DNA from: Pedobacter sp. MC2016-24
GTDB lineage: Bacteria > Bacteroidota > Bacteroidia > Sphingobacteriales > Sphingobacteriaceae
Direction: 5' to 3'
DNA: 64,000 bases
Assembly (NCBI RefSeq): GCF_015223055.1
Contig: NZ_JADFBX010000003.1
Location: 558,001-622,000, forward strand
Both the position numbers and the translations under genes were made by a program. Below, piece by piece: positions 1 to 9,516 of the stretch. Every line of letters begins with the position of its first letter. The first letter of the stretch is position 1. The notes under the pieces were generated by a model. It searched no databases, had not been told where the DNA came from, and saw nothing but the letters and a program-made list of their open reading frames with translations.

Positions 1-109
1 TCTGTGTACTTTTGGTTCATGTTTGATTCTGGTCTGGATCTGGGTGGGGGCTGGCTCGTAACAAAAGGATACCAAACAGGAGTTACATAGGAGTTTCATA
101 GGACTCGGC

Positions 110-125
110 TAGGACTATAGTCCTA
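110..125. promoter_or_regulatory. 16-bp perfect palindrome
   Basis: TAGGACTATAGTCCTA is a perfect 16-bp inverted repeat with no spacer. Short related strings (TAGGAGT, TAGGACT) repeat just upstream at 88-105. It could be a protein-binding site; no function is shown by sequence alone. Confidence 0.3.
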
Positions 126-420
126 TAACGCTCCAAGGAAGTCAAAGTTTTACCCAACTGTAAGACCTATGGTTACCAAACCAGACCAAAAGGATGTACA
201 AGAGTCCTAAAACTATCAACAGTACAATAGCATTTCCTTCAGGAAGGAATCAAAATAAAAATATTTTTTTACTTGTGTCTCATACACCTAAAACCGCTTA
301 AATAAACGTCTTCGGTACATTTATTTGTTGTAGCGCTTTAAAATTTAGTAGTTTAGAGGCGGCATACAGGACACCACAGGTTGCCAACAGCGGGCCGATC
401 ACTTATTTTTAATTTAAATA

Positions 421-492
421 ACCAAATAATAGAGTCACCAAATAACCAATTAACCAAATAACACGAGTTAACCACCGTCAATAACCAAATAT
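421..492. repeat. Array of ACCAAATAA repeats with 16-bp phase
   Basis: ACCAAATAA occurs at 421, 437 and 453, exactly 16 bp apart, and the related ACCAAATATA at 484, 31 bp further on. A partial ACCAAT lies between the second and third copies. The repeats sit about 120-190 bp upstream of the first gene of the FAS1/SusCD operon, where a regulator would bind. The unit is too short and the spacers too irregular for a CRISPR array. Confidence 0.45.
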
Positions 493-540
493 AACTGTAT
501 GTAAAAACCTCTACTTTCTTTCTTGGAATCAGTACCGCCG

Positions 541-552
541 TACCTATAGGTA
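541..552. promoter_or_regulatory. 12-bp perfect palindrome near the operon start
   Basis: TACCTATAGGTA is a perfect palindrome about 60 bp upstream of the first start codon of the FAS1/SusCD operon. It shares the CTATAG core with the palindrome at 110-125. It could be an operator, but a 12-bp palindrome can also arise by chance in AT-rich DNA. Confidence 0.25.
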
Positions 553-613
553 TTGATGATAGATTTCTTGTTGCTTTACTTACCAGTCAAGTTATGATGG
601 TGTTTTTTATTCA

Positions 614-2878
614 ATGAAAAATGCTATGGATAAAATTTTCAAAAAACGTTTAATTGTCATCCTGACACTTATTGTAGCTTTCGCCAGTTGCAGGAAGAAG
701 GAATTTGATGCGTATTATGGGCGGCCAGATGGACTTGCCGATCCCATTTATCAACAATTACAAGCTCGTGGTAATTTTACTACTTTATTGGCTTGTATTG
801 ATAAGGCGCAGTATAAGGAAATCTTGAGTACCGCTGGCTTCTGGACTTTATTTGCGCCAAATGACGATGCTTTTAAGGTTTACTTCCAGGAAAAGGGATT
901 AAATAGTATTGATCAGCTTGCTGACTCTACAGCTACAAATATCATTCGGTATGCATTGTCATACGATGCTAATAAAACAGACCATTTAGGTGATTATCTG
1001 TCCGCCACTGGTTGGAAGCCAAATCTTGGTTTTCGGAGACGTACCACCTATTATGACTTCGTTTACGACGGTACGGTTAATGGTAAAAAGGCTAAGGTGA
1101 TCTCTTCAAATGGAAATGGTACGTATGTATATACTAATTTCAACAATAAATATATCACTTATTTCATATCCAATGCGATGTCTGCGGCGGCACTTGGAGC
1201 TACCGATTATAATTATTTCTTTCCTAACACAGCCTATTCAGGCTTTAATGTGGTTAATGCTTCAGTTAAAAATAAAGACATTGTTGCTGAAAATGGTGTC
1301 ATACACGAGGTTGATCATGTCATCGAACCGATGAAGACACTTGATCAGTATGTTGCATCGAAAGCTGAATATACTGAATTTAAGAAATTGCTTGATCTTT
1401 TCGTGACGTATTCTCCTAGTAACGAAGCAACGCATCGTTATCAGGTCTTGTCAGGTAAAGCGGATTCAGTATATGTGAAATATTACAACGCATTGCTTGG
1501 ATTTTCTCCAAATAATGAATCATTTACAGAAGATGCTGGGGCAGCAAATAATTCTCAAACAGGTGCTTATACATTGTTTGTGCCGAGAAATGAAGAGTTA
1601 CTTGCTTATGAAAGAGATGTATTGTTGAAATACTATCCTGGTAAAACTATGAAGGATTTATTTATTAGTAATCAACAGGTATTGATTGATTTTTTAAATG
1701 CTCATATGTATAAAAGCATGGTATGGCCTAGCAAGTTTTCTAACGCGACGGCTGCACTTACTGGAGAGGTTCCGCAATTTAACCCGGGTTCTGATGTTAT
1801 CGACAAAAAATTATTGAGTAATGGTTTGTTTTATGGTGTTAGTAAAGTTCAAAATGCAGACGTATTTTCTACAGTGTTTGGAAAAGCGTATTTGAATCCA
1901 GCGTATTTGACTACTTCTACGTTCTTGAATGAATATGGTTTGTACACATCGGTGAAAAACTCTAAGATCAAAGCGAATTTAATTATGATGAGCGATGCGA
2001 CGCTAACCGCAAATGGTTATTACTACAATCCGAATTACTTAGCCTCCTCTACAATTACTGGTCGGCTAACAATTCCAGCAAATGGAGATTTTAAAAGGGT
2101 CTTGCAGCAAGCCATCATTCCGGCGTCCCATGGTGAGATGAGTAATTTACTTTCCGGAGGAGCTGGAATCGTCGAGACGTTGAATGGAGAATATATTAAG
2201 TATGATAATTTGAAAATATATTCATCTGGTACATTGGATAGTACTGATGTTACTAAACAATACGTCTCGGTAAACAGTGCATTAAGTAGCACTGATGGAA
2301 AAGCCAGCAATGGTTATGCTTTTTTTGTGAACAAGTTCCTTTCGTTTACCACAAAACAAGTCAGCCAGCATATCATAGCAAAAGGTACACTTTCAACTGA
2401 TCCATTCTATAGTTTCTCGATGTACCTTAAGGGCAGCTCACTTTACAATGCTACTACTTTTGAAATTAATGGAGTACCTCTTGGCGTTAATTATACCGTT
2501 TTTGTACCTAATAATGCCGCGATAGTCCAAGCAGTTAAAGATGGGGTACTTCCTGGGGATCTTGTAACCGGAGCGCCCACTTACGCACCAACAAATGTAA
2601 ACGACATTGCTAAGATCAATAGGTTTATTCAATACCATATCATTTCAGGTAATACCATAGTTCCGGACGGCTTAAAAGCTGGTCTGTATAAGACTTTGTA
2701 TAAGGATTCTAATGGTAATGACACTTACGTAACAATCACGAATAGTTTAAACAGTATGCAGGTAAAAGACATGAAAAACAGTAGTCCACTGGCTAACGTG
2801 GTAATCTCAAATAGTAATGTCTTATCTAATAGAACGGTGATTCATCAACTAGATCGTTATTTAAAATTTGATTATTAA
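614..2878 (+). CDS. Multi-FAS1 (fasciclin) domain surface lipoprotein
   Basis: The 754-residue protein starts with a lipoprotein signal (lipobox ending FASC, acceptor Cys26) and a charged stretch RKKE, typical of exported Bacteroidota lipoproteins. A FAS1 domain is clear at about residues 45-240, with the TLFAPNDDAF segment and the closing ENGVIHEVDHVIEP. A second repeat spans about 245-430. The C-terminal third has another FAS1-like unit with YTVFVPNNAAI and a final VIHQLDRYL. FAS1 domains are adhesion/binding modules. It is the first gene of a seven-gene operon, 21 bp before a SusC gene, so it probably acts on the cell surface with that transporter, perhaps as a glycan-binding partner (inference). 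The Met at residue 5 is an alternative start. Confidence 0.85.
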   Translation: MKNAMDKIFKKRLIVILTLIVAFASCRKKEFDAYYGRPDGLADPIYQQLQARGNFTTLLACIDKAQYKEILSTAGFWTLFAPNDDAFKVYFQEKGLNSIDQLADSTATNIIRYALSYDANKTDHLGDYLSATGWKPNLGFRRRTTYYDFVYDGTVNGKKAKVISSNGNGTYVYTNFNNKYITYFISNAMSAAALGATDYNYFFPNTAYSGFNVVNASVKNKDIVAENGVIHEVDHVIEPMKTLDQYVASKAEYTEFKKLLDLFVTYSPSNEATHRYQVLSGKADSVYVKYYNALLGFSPNNESFTEDAGAANNSQTGAYTLFVPRNEELLAYERDVLLKYYPGKTMKDLFISNQQVLIDFLNAHMYKSMVWPSKFSNATAALTGEVPQFNPGSDVIDKKLLSNGLFYGVSKVQNADVFSTVFGKAYLNPAYLTTSTFLNEYGLYTSVKNSKIKANLIMMSDATLTANGYYYNPNYLASSTITGRLTIPANGDFKRVLQQAIIPASHGEMSNLLSGGAGIVETLNGEYIKYDNLKIYSSGTLDSTDVTKQYVSVNSALSSTDGKASNGYAFFVNKFLSFTTKQVSQHIIAKGTLSTDPFYSFSMYLKGSSLYNATTFEINGVPLGVNYTVFVPNNAAIVQAVKDGVLPGDLVTGAPTYAPTNVNDIAKINRFIQYHIISGNTIVPDGLKAGLYKTLYKDSNGNDTYVTITNSLNSMQVKDMKNSSPLANVVISNSNVLSNRTVIHQLDRYLKFDY

Positions 2879-2899
2879 TTATCCTGAAATAGCAGATAT

Positions 2900-5800
2900 A
2901 TGAAAAGATTTTTTACCAAGAACATGTACTTTGTTTTTGCTTTTATTTTGATACTGGCAGGAGATGCCTTTGGCCAGGCTCAGCCGCCCTTGGTTATTCG
3001 GGGAAAAGTAATCGATGCAAAGGATAAACAAGGCATTATAGGGGCTTCTGTTGTAGAAGTGGATAAAGATAATCGTACGGTAGGCGGAGTGTCTACAGAT
3101 ATTGAGGGTAACTTTGCACTTAAGATAAATAATTCCGCTAATAAAATGATGGTTTCTTTTATTGGTTATGAAACGCAAAAAGGCATTGTTATCGCCGGAA
3201 GGACTGTAATCAATATTGCACTTAAATCCAGTAGTAATTCGCTTGATGAGATTGTGATAGGTGGCAAAAAAAATACAGACAACGGAACTGGAATGAAAAT
3301 CGACAAGCGTAACCTGACCACTGCTGTTGCTACAATTGACGCTAAAGTACTCGAAGAAATGCAGTCAGCCTCAATAGACCAGGCGTTGCAGGGCAGATTA
3401 CCCGGTGTGGATATTGCAGCTACTTCGGGAGATCCCGGGGCTGGTATGCAGATACGTATTCGCGGAACTTCCTCCATAAACGGTGCAACTAATCCACTCA
3501 TTGTGGTTGATGGTATGCCTTACGAAACAGAAATTCCAGAAGATTTTAATTTTGCCAGTTCAGATGAAAACAACTATGCTCAATTGCTAAATATTGCGCC
3601 TTCTGATATTAAGGATATCAGCGTACTAAAAGACGCGGCCGCTACTGCGGTTTGGGGGTCAAGGGCTTCAAATGGAGTATTAATTATCACAACAAAAAGA
3701 GGATCTATAGGTAAGCCAAATATCACTTATACTTTTAAAGGTTCATATTCTAAACAACCCAGCGCCATTCCATTACTTAACGGAAATCAATATTCTACCT
3801 TGATTTCCGAAGAGTATTATAACGCAGGGAAAATATTTTCAACTACTGAATTTGCAAAAGAGTTTCAATATGACAAAAACGACGCGTACAATTATTATAA
3901 CTTCAGTAACAACACCGATTGGGTAAAGGCAATTACAAGAATAGGTTACCTGCAGGATCATAACGTTTCCATTTCAGGTGGAGGAGAGCGTGCACGTTAT
4001 TATGGCTCCTTAGGATATTTCAACCAGCAGGGTACTACTAAAGGAACTGACCTGGGGCGTATCACCACAAGGATTAACTTGGATTATACGGTATCAGAAC
4101 GTATTCGATTCAGAACGGACGTTTCCTACACACACATCGCCAATAATCAATTGTATACTGGTTCAAAAGATTTAGGTGTTAGGCAAGCAGCTTACATAAA
4201 AATGCCTAACCAGAGTATTTATGAATATGACGAGTACGGTAATTTAACGTCTAATTATTTTACACCAGCCGTAACTGCTCAAGGTTATGCGTATTATTAC
4301 CTTAGAAGTAACAACTATGTGCTAGGCGGAACATACAACCCTGTTTCAATGGCATTACAAGCGTCTAACTATCAATTGGGAGATCGTGTGACACCCCATT
4401 TTAACGTGCAGTACAATGTAGTTCCAAATGTATTGACTGCGACTTCAGATGTACAGTTTGATATTAACAATTCAAAAATCACAACGTTTTTACCTCAAAT
4501 TGTCACTGGAAGACCTATCACTGAAACTATCTCCAATAGGGCATCTGATGTGGACGGAGATCAATTCACTGTAACTACAAAAACAAATCTATTGTATACA
4601 CCTACTTTAGGAGAAAAACATACATTTCAGGGATTGCTTTCCCTGCAAAGCAATGACAGTCGATATGTGAGTCAACAGGAGATGAGTGCGAATTCAGCGT
4701 CCTCTGAGCTTCCTGATGTAAGTAGCGGTGGCAGAACGGCCAATAGCGATTTAAAACTTGTATCTACCCTGTCGCAGACACGTAGTGTTGGGGCATTGAT
4801 AAGTGCGCAATATGGATTCCTGGATCGTTATTTAATTAATGTGGGATTGCGGGGAGATGGAAACTCCCGTTTCGGACCCAATAACAGATATGGATTGTTT
4901 CCTTCGGTATCAGCCCGCTATCGTTTATCCGGGGAGCCATTTATGAAAAGGTTTAATTTTATCGACGATTTGAGTTTCAGGGCCAGTTATGGTCAGGCAG
5001 GTAATGCGCCAAAAAAAGACTATCGATTTTACAATACCTACAACACGTATGATTTTACCTATCTGGGAGAAACAGGAGTTTCATCATCTAATTTGGAGTT
5101 AACCAATTTACGATGGGAAACCGTTACAGGTAAAAACCTTGGTATGAACTTAAATATGTTCAATAACAGGGTAAACATGGATGTGGAAGTATATAGAAAT
5201 AGAACTACAGATTTGTTTTACGAGAACCTGGCACTTTCAACTTATACTGGTTTCGGCTCTGTAGATATGAATGTGGGTACAATGGATAACCAAGGCTGGG
5301 AATTCAGTATCAACAGTATACTGGTTAGGAATAAGAAATGGCGTGTTGATTTTGCTTTTAATATTGCGCAAAACCAAAATATGCTTCGCGAGATTTCTCC
5401 ATTGTATCCAGCTGAAAATAACGGGAAAATAACAAGCAATGGCACATACAAAGAATATTTGCAGGTTGGAAATCCTTTCGGATCATTTTATGGGTTCAAA
5501 TTCAAAGGCGTATATCCCACTACTGAGTCTACCGTGGCAAAAGATGCAGATGGAAATGATATCACAGGCCTAAACGGACAGAAAAAATACATGAAATTTT
5601 ATGCCAACAATGCCTCTATTAATTATCAGTTTCAAGCCGGTGACGCGATATACGAAGATATTAACCATGATGGAAGTATCGATTATAAAGATATTGTCTA
5701 CCTGGGGAATAGTAATCCTAAATATACAGGAGGTTTTGGACCAAGTATTACTTTTAATGGAAACCTAAAATTGAGTGCTTTCTTCAGTTTCCGTACGGGT

Positions 5801-6223
5801 TATGATTTAATTAACGGAACAAAAATGGCAACCACCAACATGTCTTCTTACGATAATCAGAGTACGGCAGTATTAAGGAGATGGAAAGCAGAAGGAGATA
5901 TCACTGATATTCCAAGAGCAGTATATGGCTCTGCTAATAACTATAACTGGCTAGGTTCAAGTAGATATGTTGAGGATGCCTCATTTTTAAGATGGAGGAC
6001 TGTAACAGTTCGATATGACCTTGGTAAGAACCTGTTGAAGCGAATTAATTTAAAAGGCCTTAGTGTTTACATGACAGCTGAAAATATTTTGACATTAACT
6101 AAATACACCGGGCAGGATCCAGAGGTTACCACAAAAATTAGCGGGCCTTTCTCTGTTGCTGTTGACAACTCTATGACACCACCTATTAAGACAGTTACAA
6201 TGGGTATTTCGGCTAGATTTTAA
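2900..6223 (+). CDS. SusC/RagA-type TonB-dependent outer-membrane transporter
   Basis: This 1107-residue protein has the SusC layout: a signal peptide to about residue 26, a carboxypeptidase-D-like regulatory domain at about 32-115 (VIRGKVIDAKDKQGIIGASV), a plug domain at about 135-260 (GRLPGVDI, IRIRGTSSING, NPLIVVDGMPY, LKDAAATAVWGSRASNGV), then a 22-strand-type barrel ending in the aromatic C-terminus ISARF. SusC proteins import oligosaccharides across the outer membrane using TonB energy, with a SusD lid. The next gene, 16 bp downstream, is that SusD partner. Together with the pectinases downstream it probably takes up pectin fragments, although the sequence does not reveal the exact glycan. 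Length and motifs are complete, and no frameshift is seen. Confidence 0.97.
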   Translation: MKRFFTKNMYFVFAFILILAGDAFGQAQPPLVIRGKVIDAKDKQGIIGASVVEVDKDNRTVGGVSTDIEGNFALKINNSANKMMVSFIGYETQKGIVIAGRTVINIALKSSSNSLDEIVIGGKKNTDNGTGMKIDKRNLTTAVATIDAKVLEEMQSASIDQALQGRLPGVDIAATSGDPGAGMQIRIRGTSSINGATNPLIVVDGMPYETEIPEDFNFASSDENNYAQLLNIAPSDIKDISVLKDAAATAVWGSRASNGVLIITTKRGSIGKPNITYTFKGSYSKQPSAIPLLNGNQYSTLISEEYYNAGKIFSTTEFAKEFQYDKNDAYNYYNFSNNTDWVKAITRIGYLQDHNVSISGGGERARYYGSLGYFNQQGTTKGTDLGRITTRINLDYTVSERIRFRTDVSYTHIANNQLYTGSKDLGVRQAAYIKMPNQSIYEYDEYGNLTSNYFTPAVTAQGYAYYYLRSNNYVLGGTYNPVSMALQASNYQLGDRVTPHFNVQYNVVPNVLTATSDVQFDINNSKITTFLPQIVTGRPITETISNRASDVDGDQFTVTTKTNLLYTPTLGEKHTFQGLLSLQSNDSRYVSQQEMSANSASSELPDVSSGGRTANSDLKLVSTLSQTRSVGALISAQYGFLDRYLINVGLRGDGNSRFGPNNRYGLFPSVSARYRLSGEPFMKRFNFIDDLSFRASYGQAGNAPKKDYRFYNTYNTYDFTYLGETGVSSSNLELTNLRWETVTGKNLGMNLNMFNNRVNMDVEVYRNRTTDLFYENLALSTYTGFGSVDMNVGTMDNQGWEFSINSILVRNKKWRVDFAFNIAQNQNMLREISPLYPAENNGKITSNGTYKEYLQVGNPFGSFYGFKFKGVYPTTESTVAKDADGNDITGLNGQKKYMKFYANNASINYQFQAGDAIYEDINHDGSIDYKDIVYLGNSNPKYTGGFGPSITFNGNLKLSAFFSFRTGYDLINGTKMATTNMSSYDNQSTAVLRRWKAEGDITDIPRAVYGSANNYNWLGSSRYVEDASFLRWRTVTVRYDLGKNLLKRINLKGLSVYMTAENILTLTKYTGQDPEVTTKISGPFSVAVDNSMTPPIKTVTMGISARF

Positions 6224-6239
6224 TTAAAAAAGGAAGAAA

Positions 6240-7697
6240 ATGAAAGCATATATATATAAAATACTGATGATCGTAGTTGTATTGATCAGTTCTTCTTGTG
6301 GCAAATACCTGACCCTGGAGCCACAGGATGGTATTATTCGTCAAGAATATTGGAAAACTAAAGAAGATGTCAAAGCTGCCGTTATTGGCTGTTACTCCTC
6401 ATTGTTAGATGCCGGTCTCATTTATAACTTGTTTACCTGGGGTGAAATTAGAGGCGATATGGTTGCAGCTGGTGCCGGAATCAATGCCGATGAGCAAGAT
6501 ATTATTAATGTTAACGTATTACCTACAAATTCATTAACCAATTGGTCTGCAGTTTATAGAGTAATTAATAACTGTAATACCGTAATTGATTTTGCTCCTC
6601 AAGTGCTGACACATGATAAAACCTTTACTCAGAGTAGTTTGGATGCTTATCTGGCTGAAGCACTTGCTATTAGAAGTTTGATGTATTTTTACCTGGTAAG
6701 GTCTTTTAGAGATGTACCTTTAAAGTTGAAATCTACTTCTTCAGATGCCCAGCTTGAAAATTTGCCAAAAAGTCCAGCAGCTGCAATTTTAGCCCAAATT
6801 GTGACCGATTTAAAGAAGGCAGAACTTAATGCTGTTAGCACGTATGGTACACCGGCGTCAAATAAAGGTCGTGTTACAAAATACACCACCCAAGCAATTC
6901 TTGCTGATGTTTATTTGTGGATGGAGCAATATGATAATTGCATTTTAGAATGTGATAAACTGATAAATTCTGGCCAGTTTACACTTGTACCTCATTCAAG
7001 TGGCTGGTATACTCAGTTGTTTTATAATGGAAACTCAGCAGAAGGCATTTTTGAATTTCAGTTTGATGCCTCCGGTACTTCAAATCCATTTAATGCCTTT
7101 TTGGTTGCATCTAAGAAGAAATTCATAGCTGGTCCGGCAACTTCCGGAGAATTCTTTGCTCCTGATGAGTCTCCAACTCCCATGGTGGATATCCGGGGAG
7201 AAGATGCCGCATATAATCCTACTTCTTTTACAATTACAAAATACTCGATTGATAATCCCTCTTATGTACATTGGTTTGCCTACCGCTATGCTGATATCTT
7301 ATTGATGAAAGCAGAAGCATGTGCTCAGGTAAATCGTGGTCAGGATGCTTTAGATATCGTAACGAGAATCCGTGAAAGGGCAACAGCTCCGGTAATTACA
7401 GCTGAGAGTCCTGATGCATCTGATGCGGCTGGCATCTCAGATTATATCCTGAATGAAAGAGCAAGAGAATTTGCTTTTGAAGGTAAGCGTTGGTTTGATC
7501 TGTTGAGAAATGCAAAAAGAAATAACTATCAAAGATTGAATGAGATTTTTAACAGGGTCGTTGAACGTGCTGTTCCTGCGGCAAGACAACAGTCTGCGTT
7601 GGCTATTTATCGGGATGTTGATAGCCACTATTTCCCAATTAATCAAAATGAAATTAACACAGACCCTGCTTTAGAGCAAAATAATTTTTACAAATAA
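6240..7697 (+). CDS. SusD/RagB-type glycan-binding lipoprotein
   Basis: The 485-residue protein has a lipoprotein signal (SSSC, Cys20), then the SusD pattern: an N-terminal segment with EYWKTKEDVKAAVIGCY, TPR-like helices (AEALAIRSLMYFYLVRSF; TKYTTQAILADVYLWMEQYD), and the C-terminal RagB region with YADILLMKAEACAQVN and ILNERAREFAFEGKRWFDLLR near residues 400-425. It binds oligosaccharides at the cell surface and forms the lid over the SusC barrel encoded 16 bp upstream. An 18-bp gap separates it from the next FAS1 gene, which supports one transcript. Confidence 0.97.
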   Translation: MKAYIYKILMIVVVLISSSCGKYLTLEPQDGIIRQEYWKTKEDVKAAVIGCYSSLLDAGLIYNLFTWGEIRGDMVAAGAGINADEQDIINVNVLPTNSLTNWSAVYRVINNCNTVIDFAPQVLTHDKTFTQSSLDAYLAEALAIRSLMYFYLVRSFRDVPLKLKSTSSDAQLENLPKSPAAAILAQIVTDLKKAELNAVSTYGTPASNKGRVTKYTTQAILADVYLWMEQYDNCILECDKLINSGQFTLVPHSSGWYTQLFYNGNSAEGIFEFQFDASGTSNPFNAFLVASKKKFIAGPATSGEFFAPDESPTPMVDIRGEDAAYNPTSFTITKYSIDNPSYVHWFAYRYADILLMKAEACAQVNRGQDALDIVTRIRERATAPVITAESPDASDAAGISDYILNERAREFAFEGKRWFDLLRNAKRNNYQRLNEIFNRVVERAVPAARQQSALAIYRDVDSHYFPINQNEINTDPALEQNNFYK

Positions 7698-7714
7698 TCA
7701 CTAAAATAAAGGTT

Positions 7715-9460
7715 ATGAAAACAACTAAAAAAATGTACGGAGTAATAGGCCTTGTATTTATGCTTGTTACTGGTCTTATGGGCTGTAAAAGAGAACATAT
7801 GACACTAACGACTACAAGTGATGTAAATATTACTGGTTATTTAGATCAGTATCCTGAACAGTTTTCTTTATTTTCTGAAATAATTAAAAAATCAGGATCG
7901 GCTGGTTTCCTTGGTGCATACGGTTCTTATACCATTTTTGCCCCGACAAATGACGCTGTAAAAAGCTGGTTGAAAGATTTGAATAAAACTTCAGTTGCAG
8001 ATATTGATGCAAATGCGCTCAAAGATTTGATTAAATTTCATTTAATCTCGGATACGATTTCAACAGCCAAATTTACAGATGGAAAACTTCCACTAACTGA
8101 ATATGGCCAATTTCTCCTAACCGGAGCTTCGAATACAGGAGGAATTACAAAATATACTGTTAACAGGCAATCAAATATTTTACAGGCAAATATCAGAACT
8201 GGAAATGGAATTATTCACGTTCTGGACCATGTACTTATTCCAGCTTCAAAAACGGTTGCACAACTGATTGCAGATAATTCACGTTATTCTATTTTTACGC
8301 AAGCCCTGAGAGCTACGGGTTTATACGATACGTTGAATACTGTTAATAATGTGGATACAACACGCCGGTTTGTAACCGCTATTGCTCAAAGTGATAGTGC
8401 TTTGCGGGTAGCGGGTTTTACTACTTACGAACAGCTTAGGGCAAAGCTTTCTACTAAAAATAATCCTAAAGATCATGCAGATAGTTTGTGGTTGTTTGTA
8501 GCTTATCATGTTTTACCGGGGGCGAACTATATGGCTGATCTTGTGAGTGCAGAATCTTTTCCTACTATTGCGCCGAATGAAGTTATTGTTACCAAGAAAA
8601 CAGGTCAGGATGTAATATTAAATGAGGTTACCTTTAACGACGTTACGGAAGCCGGGGTTCCGCTTATTAGAAATTTTAGCGATGTTTCTGGCAGGAATGG
8701 AGTGTTAAATGACGCCTCAAAATATTTCAAAATTAAGGTCCGTAATCCAGAGGCTGTATATTATGATTTAGGAGATCAACCTGAATTGCGTGCACAAACG
8801 TCATTCTTCCGCCAATTAGGAAAAGCCATTGATATTAATACCTCTGGTAATAAGAGCCTTTGCGCTGGAATTACTTTTCAAAATCCAAGTGCTACAACAA
8901 CGTCAAATTATGTTGTAGATGGTTCTTTAACAGGAACAACATTTTATACCGCTTACAACGATTATTTAGCCATTCAACTTGGGCAGGTTGCTAGTAGACA
9001 CACCTGGGTGCAATTTAAAACACCCATGTTGGTAAAAGGTAAATATAAGGTCTGGCTATGCTACAGAGCACAGAGTTCCAAGGCTCCAAATTTACAGGCA
9101 ACGATGAATGCAGGTACAGCTAATGAACAAACCCTCCCAAATATTGCATCGATGATTTCTTACCTCGATGCATCTGGAGTTAGTTTAAGTGATCCAAACT
9201 CTGATAACCTGATGTTGGCACAAGGATATAAAAGATATTCGTATGAACAGCCAAATGGCACAAAGAATAATGCCGGACGCTTGTTGGGTGTTGCAGATAT
9301 TACAACTACGGGATACCAGACGATAAGGCTAACTTGTGTTAATGGAACCTATGGCGCAGTGAGTTGGTTGGATATGATCCATTTTATTCCAATTGATCAG
9401 GATCAAAAGAGCTGCAGGTTTAAAAAGACCAGTACTGACGCAAAAATTTGTGGATATTAA
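7715..9460 (+). CDS. FAS1-domain lipoprotein with C-terminal beta-sandwich-like region
   Basis: The 581-residue protein has a lipobox ending LMGC (Cys24), so it is probably an exported lipoprotein. FAS1 domain 1 covers about residues 35-175 (GSYTIFAPTNDAVKSWL, then NGIIHVLDHVLIP). A second FAS1 domain covers about 180-345 (RYSIFTQALRATGLYDTL; LWLFVAYHVLPG). The last 230 residues are not FAS1 and contain short strands (KGKYKVWLCYRAQ, YQTIRLTCVNGTYG, SWLDMIHFIPI) like those at the end of the next gene's product. They resemble a carbohydrate-binding beta-sandwich, but this is inferred from appearance only. The final ~15 residues after FIPIDQDQ are Lys/Cys-rich and look atypical. It lies between the SusD gene and another FAS1 gene. 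Confidence 0.85.
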   Translation: MKTTKKMYGVIGLVFMLVTGLMGCKREHMTLTTTSDVNITGYLDQYPEQFSLFSEIIKKSGSAGFLGAYGSYTIFAPTNDAVKSWLKDLNKTSVADIDANALKDLIKFHLISDTISTAKFTDGKLPLTEYGQFLLTGASNTGGITKYTVNRQSNILQANIRTGNGIIHVLDHVLIPASKTVAQLIADNSRYSIFTQALRATGLYDTLNTVNNVDTTRRFVTAIAQSDSALRVAGFTTYEQLRAKLSTKNNPKDHADSLWLFVAYHVLPGANYMADLVSAESFPTIAPNEVIVTKKTGQDVILNEVTFNDVTEAGVPLIRNFSDVSGRNGVLNDASKYFKIKVRNPEAVYYDLGDQPELRAQTSFFRQLGKAIDINTSGNKSLCAGITFQNPSATTTSNYVVDGSLTGTTFYTAYNDYLAIQLGQVASRHTWVQFKTPMLVKGKYKVWLCYRAQSSKAPNLQATMNAGTANEQTLPNIASMISYLDASGVSLSDPNSDNLMLAQGYKRYSYEQPNGTKNNAGRLLGVADITTTGYQTIRLTCVNGTYGAVSWLDMIHFIPIDQDQKSCRFKKTSTDAKICGY

Positions 9461-9474
9461 AATCTGCGCAATTC

Positions 9475-9502
9475 GTGGTCGGAAATTTATTTATCCGGCC
9501 AC
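9475..9502 (+). terminator. Hairpin between two FAS1 genes (attenuator or mRNA processing site)
   Basis: GTGGTCGGA and TCCGGCCAC form a 9-bp stem with one G-U pair around a 10-nt AT-rich loop. No T-run follows, so it is not a standard intrinsic terminator. It sits in the longest internal gap of the seven-gene operon (56 bp) and could tune expression of the second SusCD half by partial termination or mRNA stabilisation. Confidence 0.4.
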
Positions 9503-9516
9503 CTAAAACAATTTAA

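Larger units (their letters stand above)
1..613. other. Gene-free leader upstream of the FAS1/SusCD operon
   Basis: No convincing coding frame is present in these 613 bases; all frames are broken by stops and none resembles a known protein. The stretch holds two perfect palindromes built around CTATAG (110-125 and 541-552) and an array of ACCAAATAA repeats (421-492). It lies just upstream of a long polysaccharide-uptake operon, so it probably carries that operon's promoter and regulator sites. What precedes it lies outside the window. Confidence 0.6.

Noticed and set aside
1..60. 3' end of an upstream gene
   Set aside because: Frames 1 and 2 stay open for a short distance but show no motif or codon pattern that supports coding.
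421..492. CRISPR array
   Set aside because: Repeat unit is only 9-10 bp and spacers of 7 bp are far too short; no cas genes are present.
9400..9460. Frameshift at the end of the second FAS1 gene
   Set aside because: The last residues look unusual, but no alternative frame gives a clearly better family match, so I kept the frame intact.
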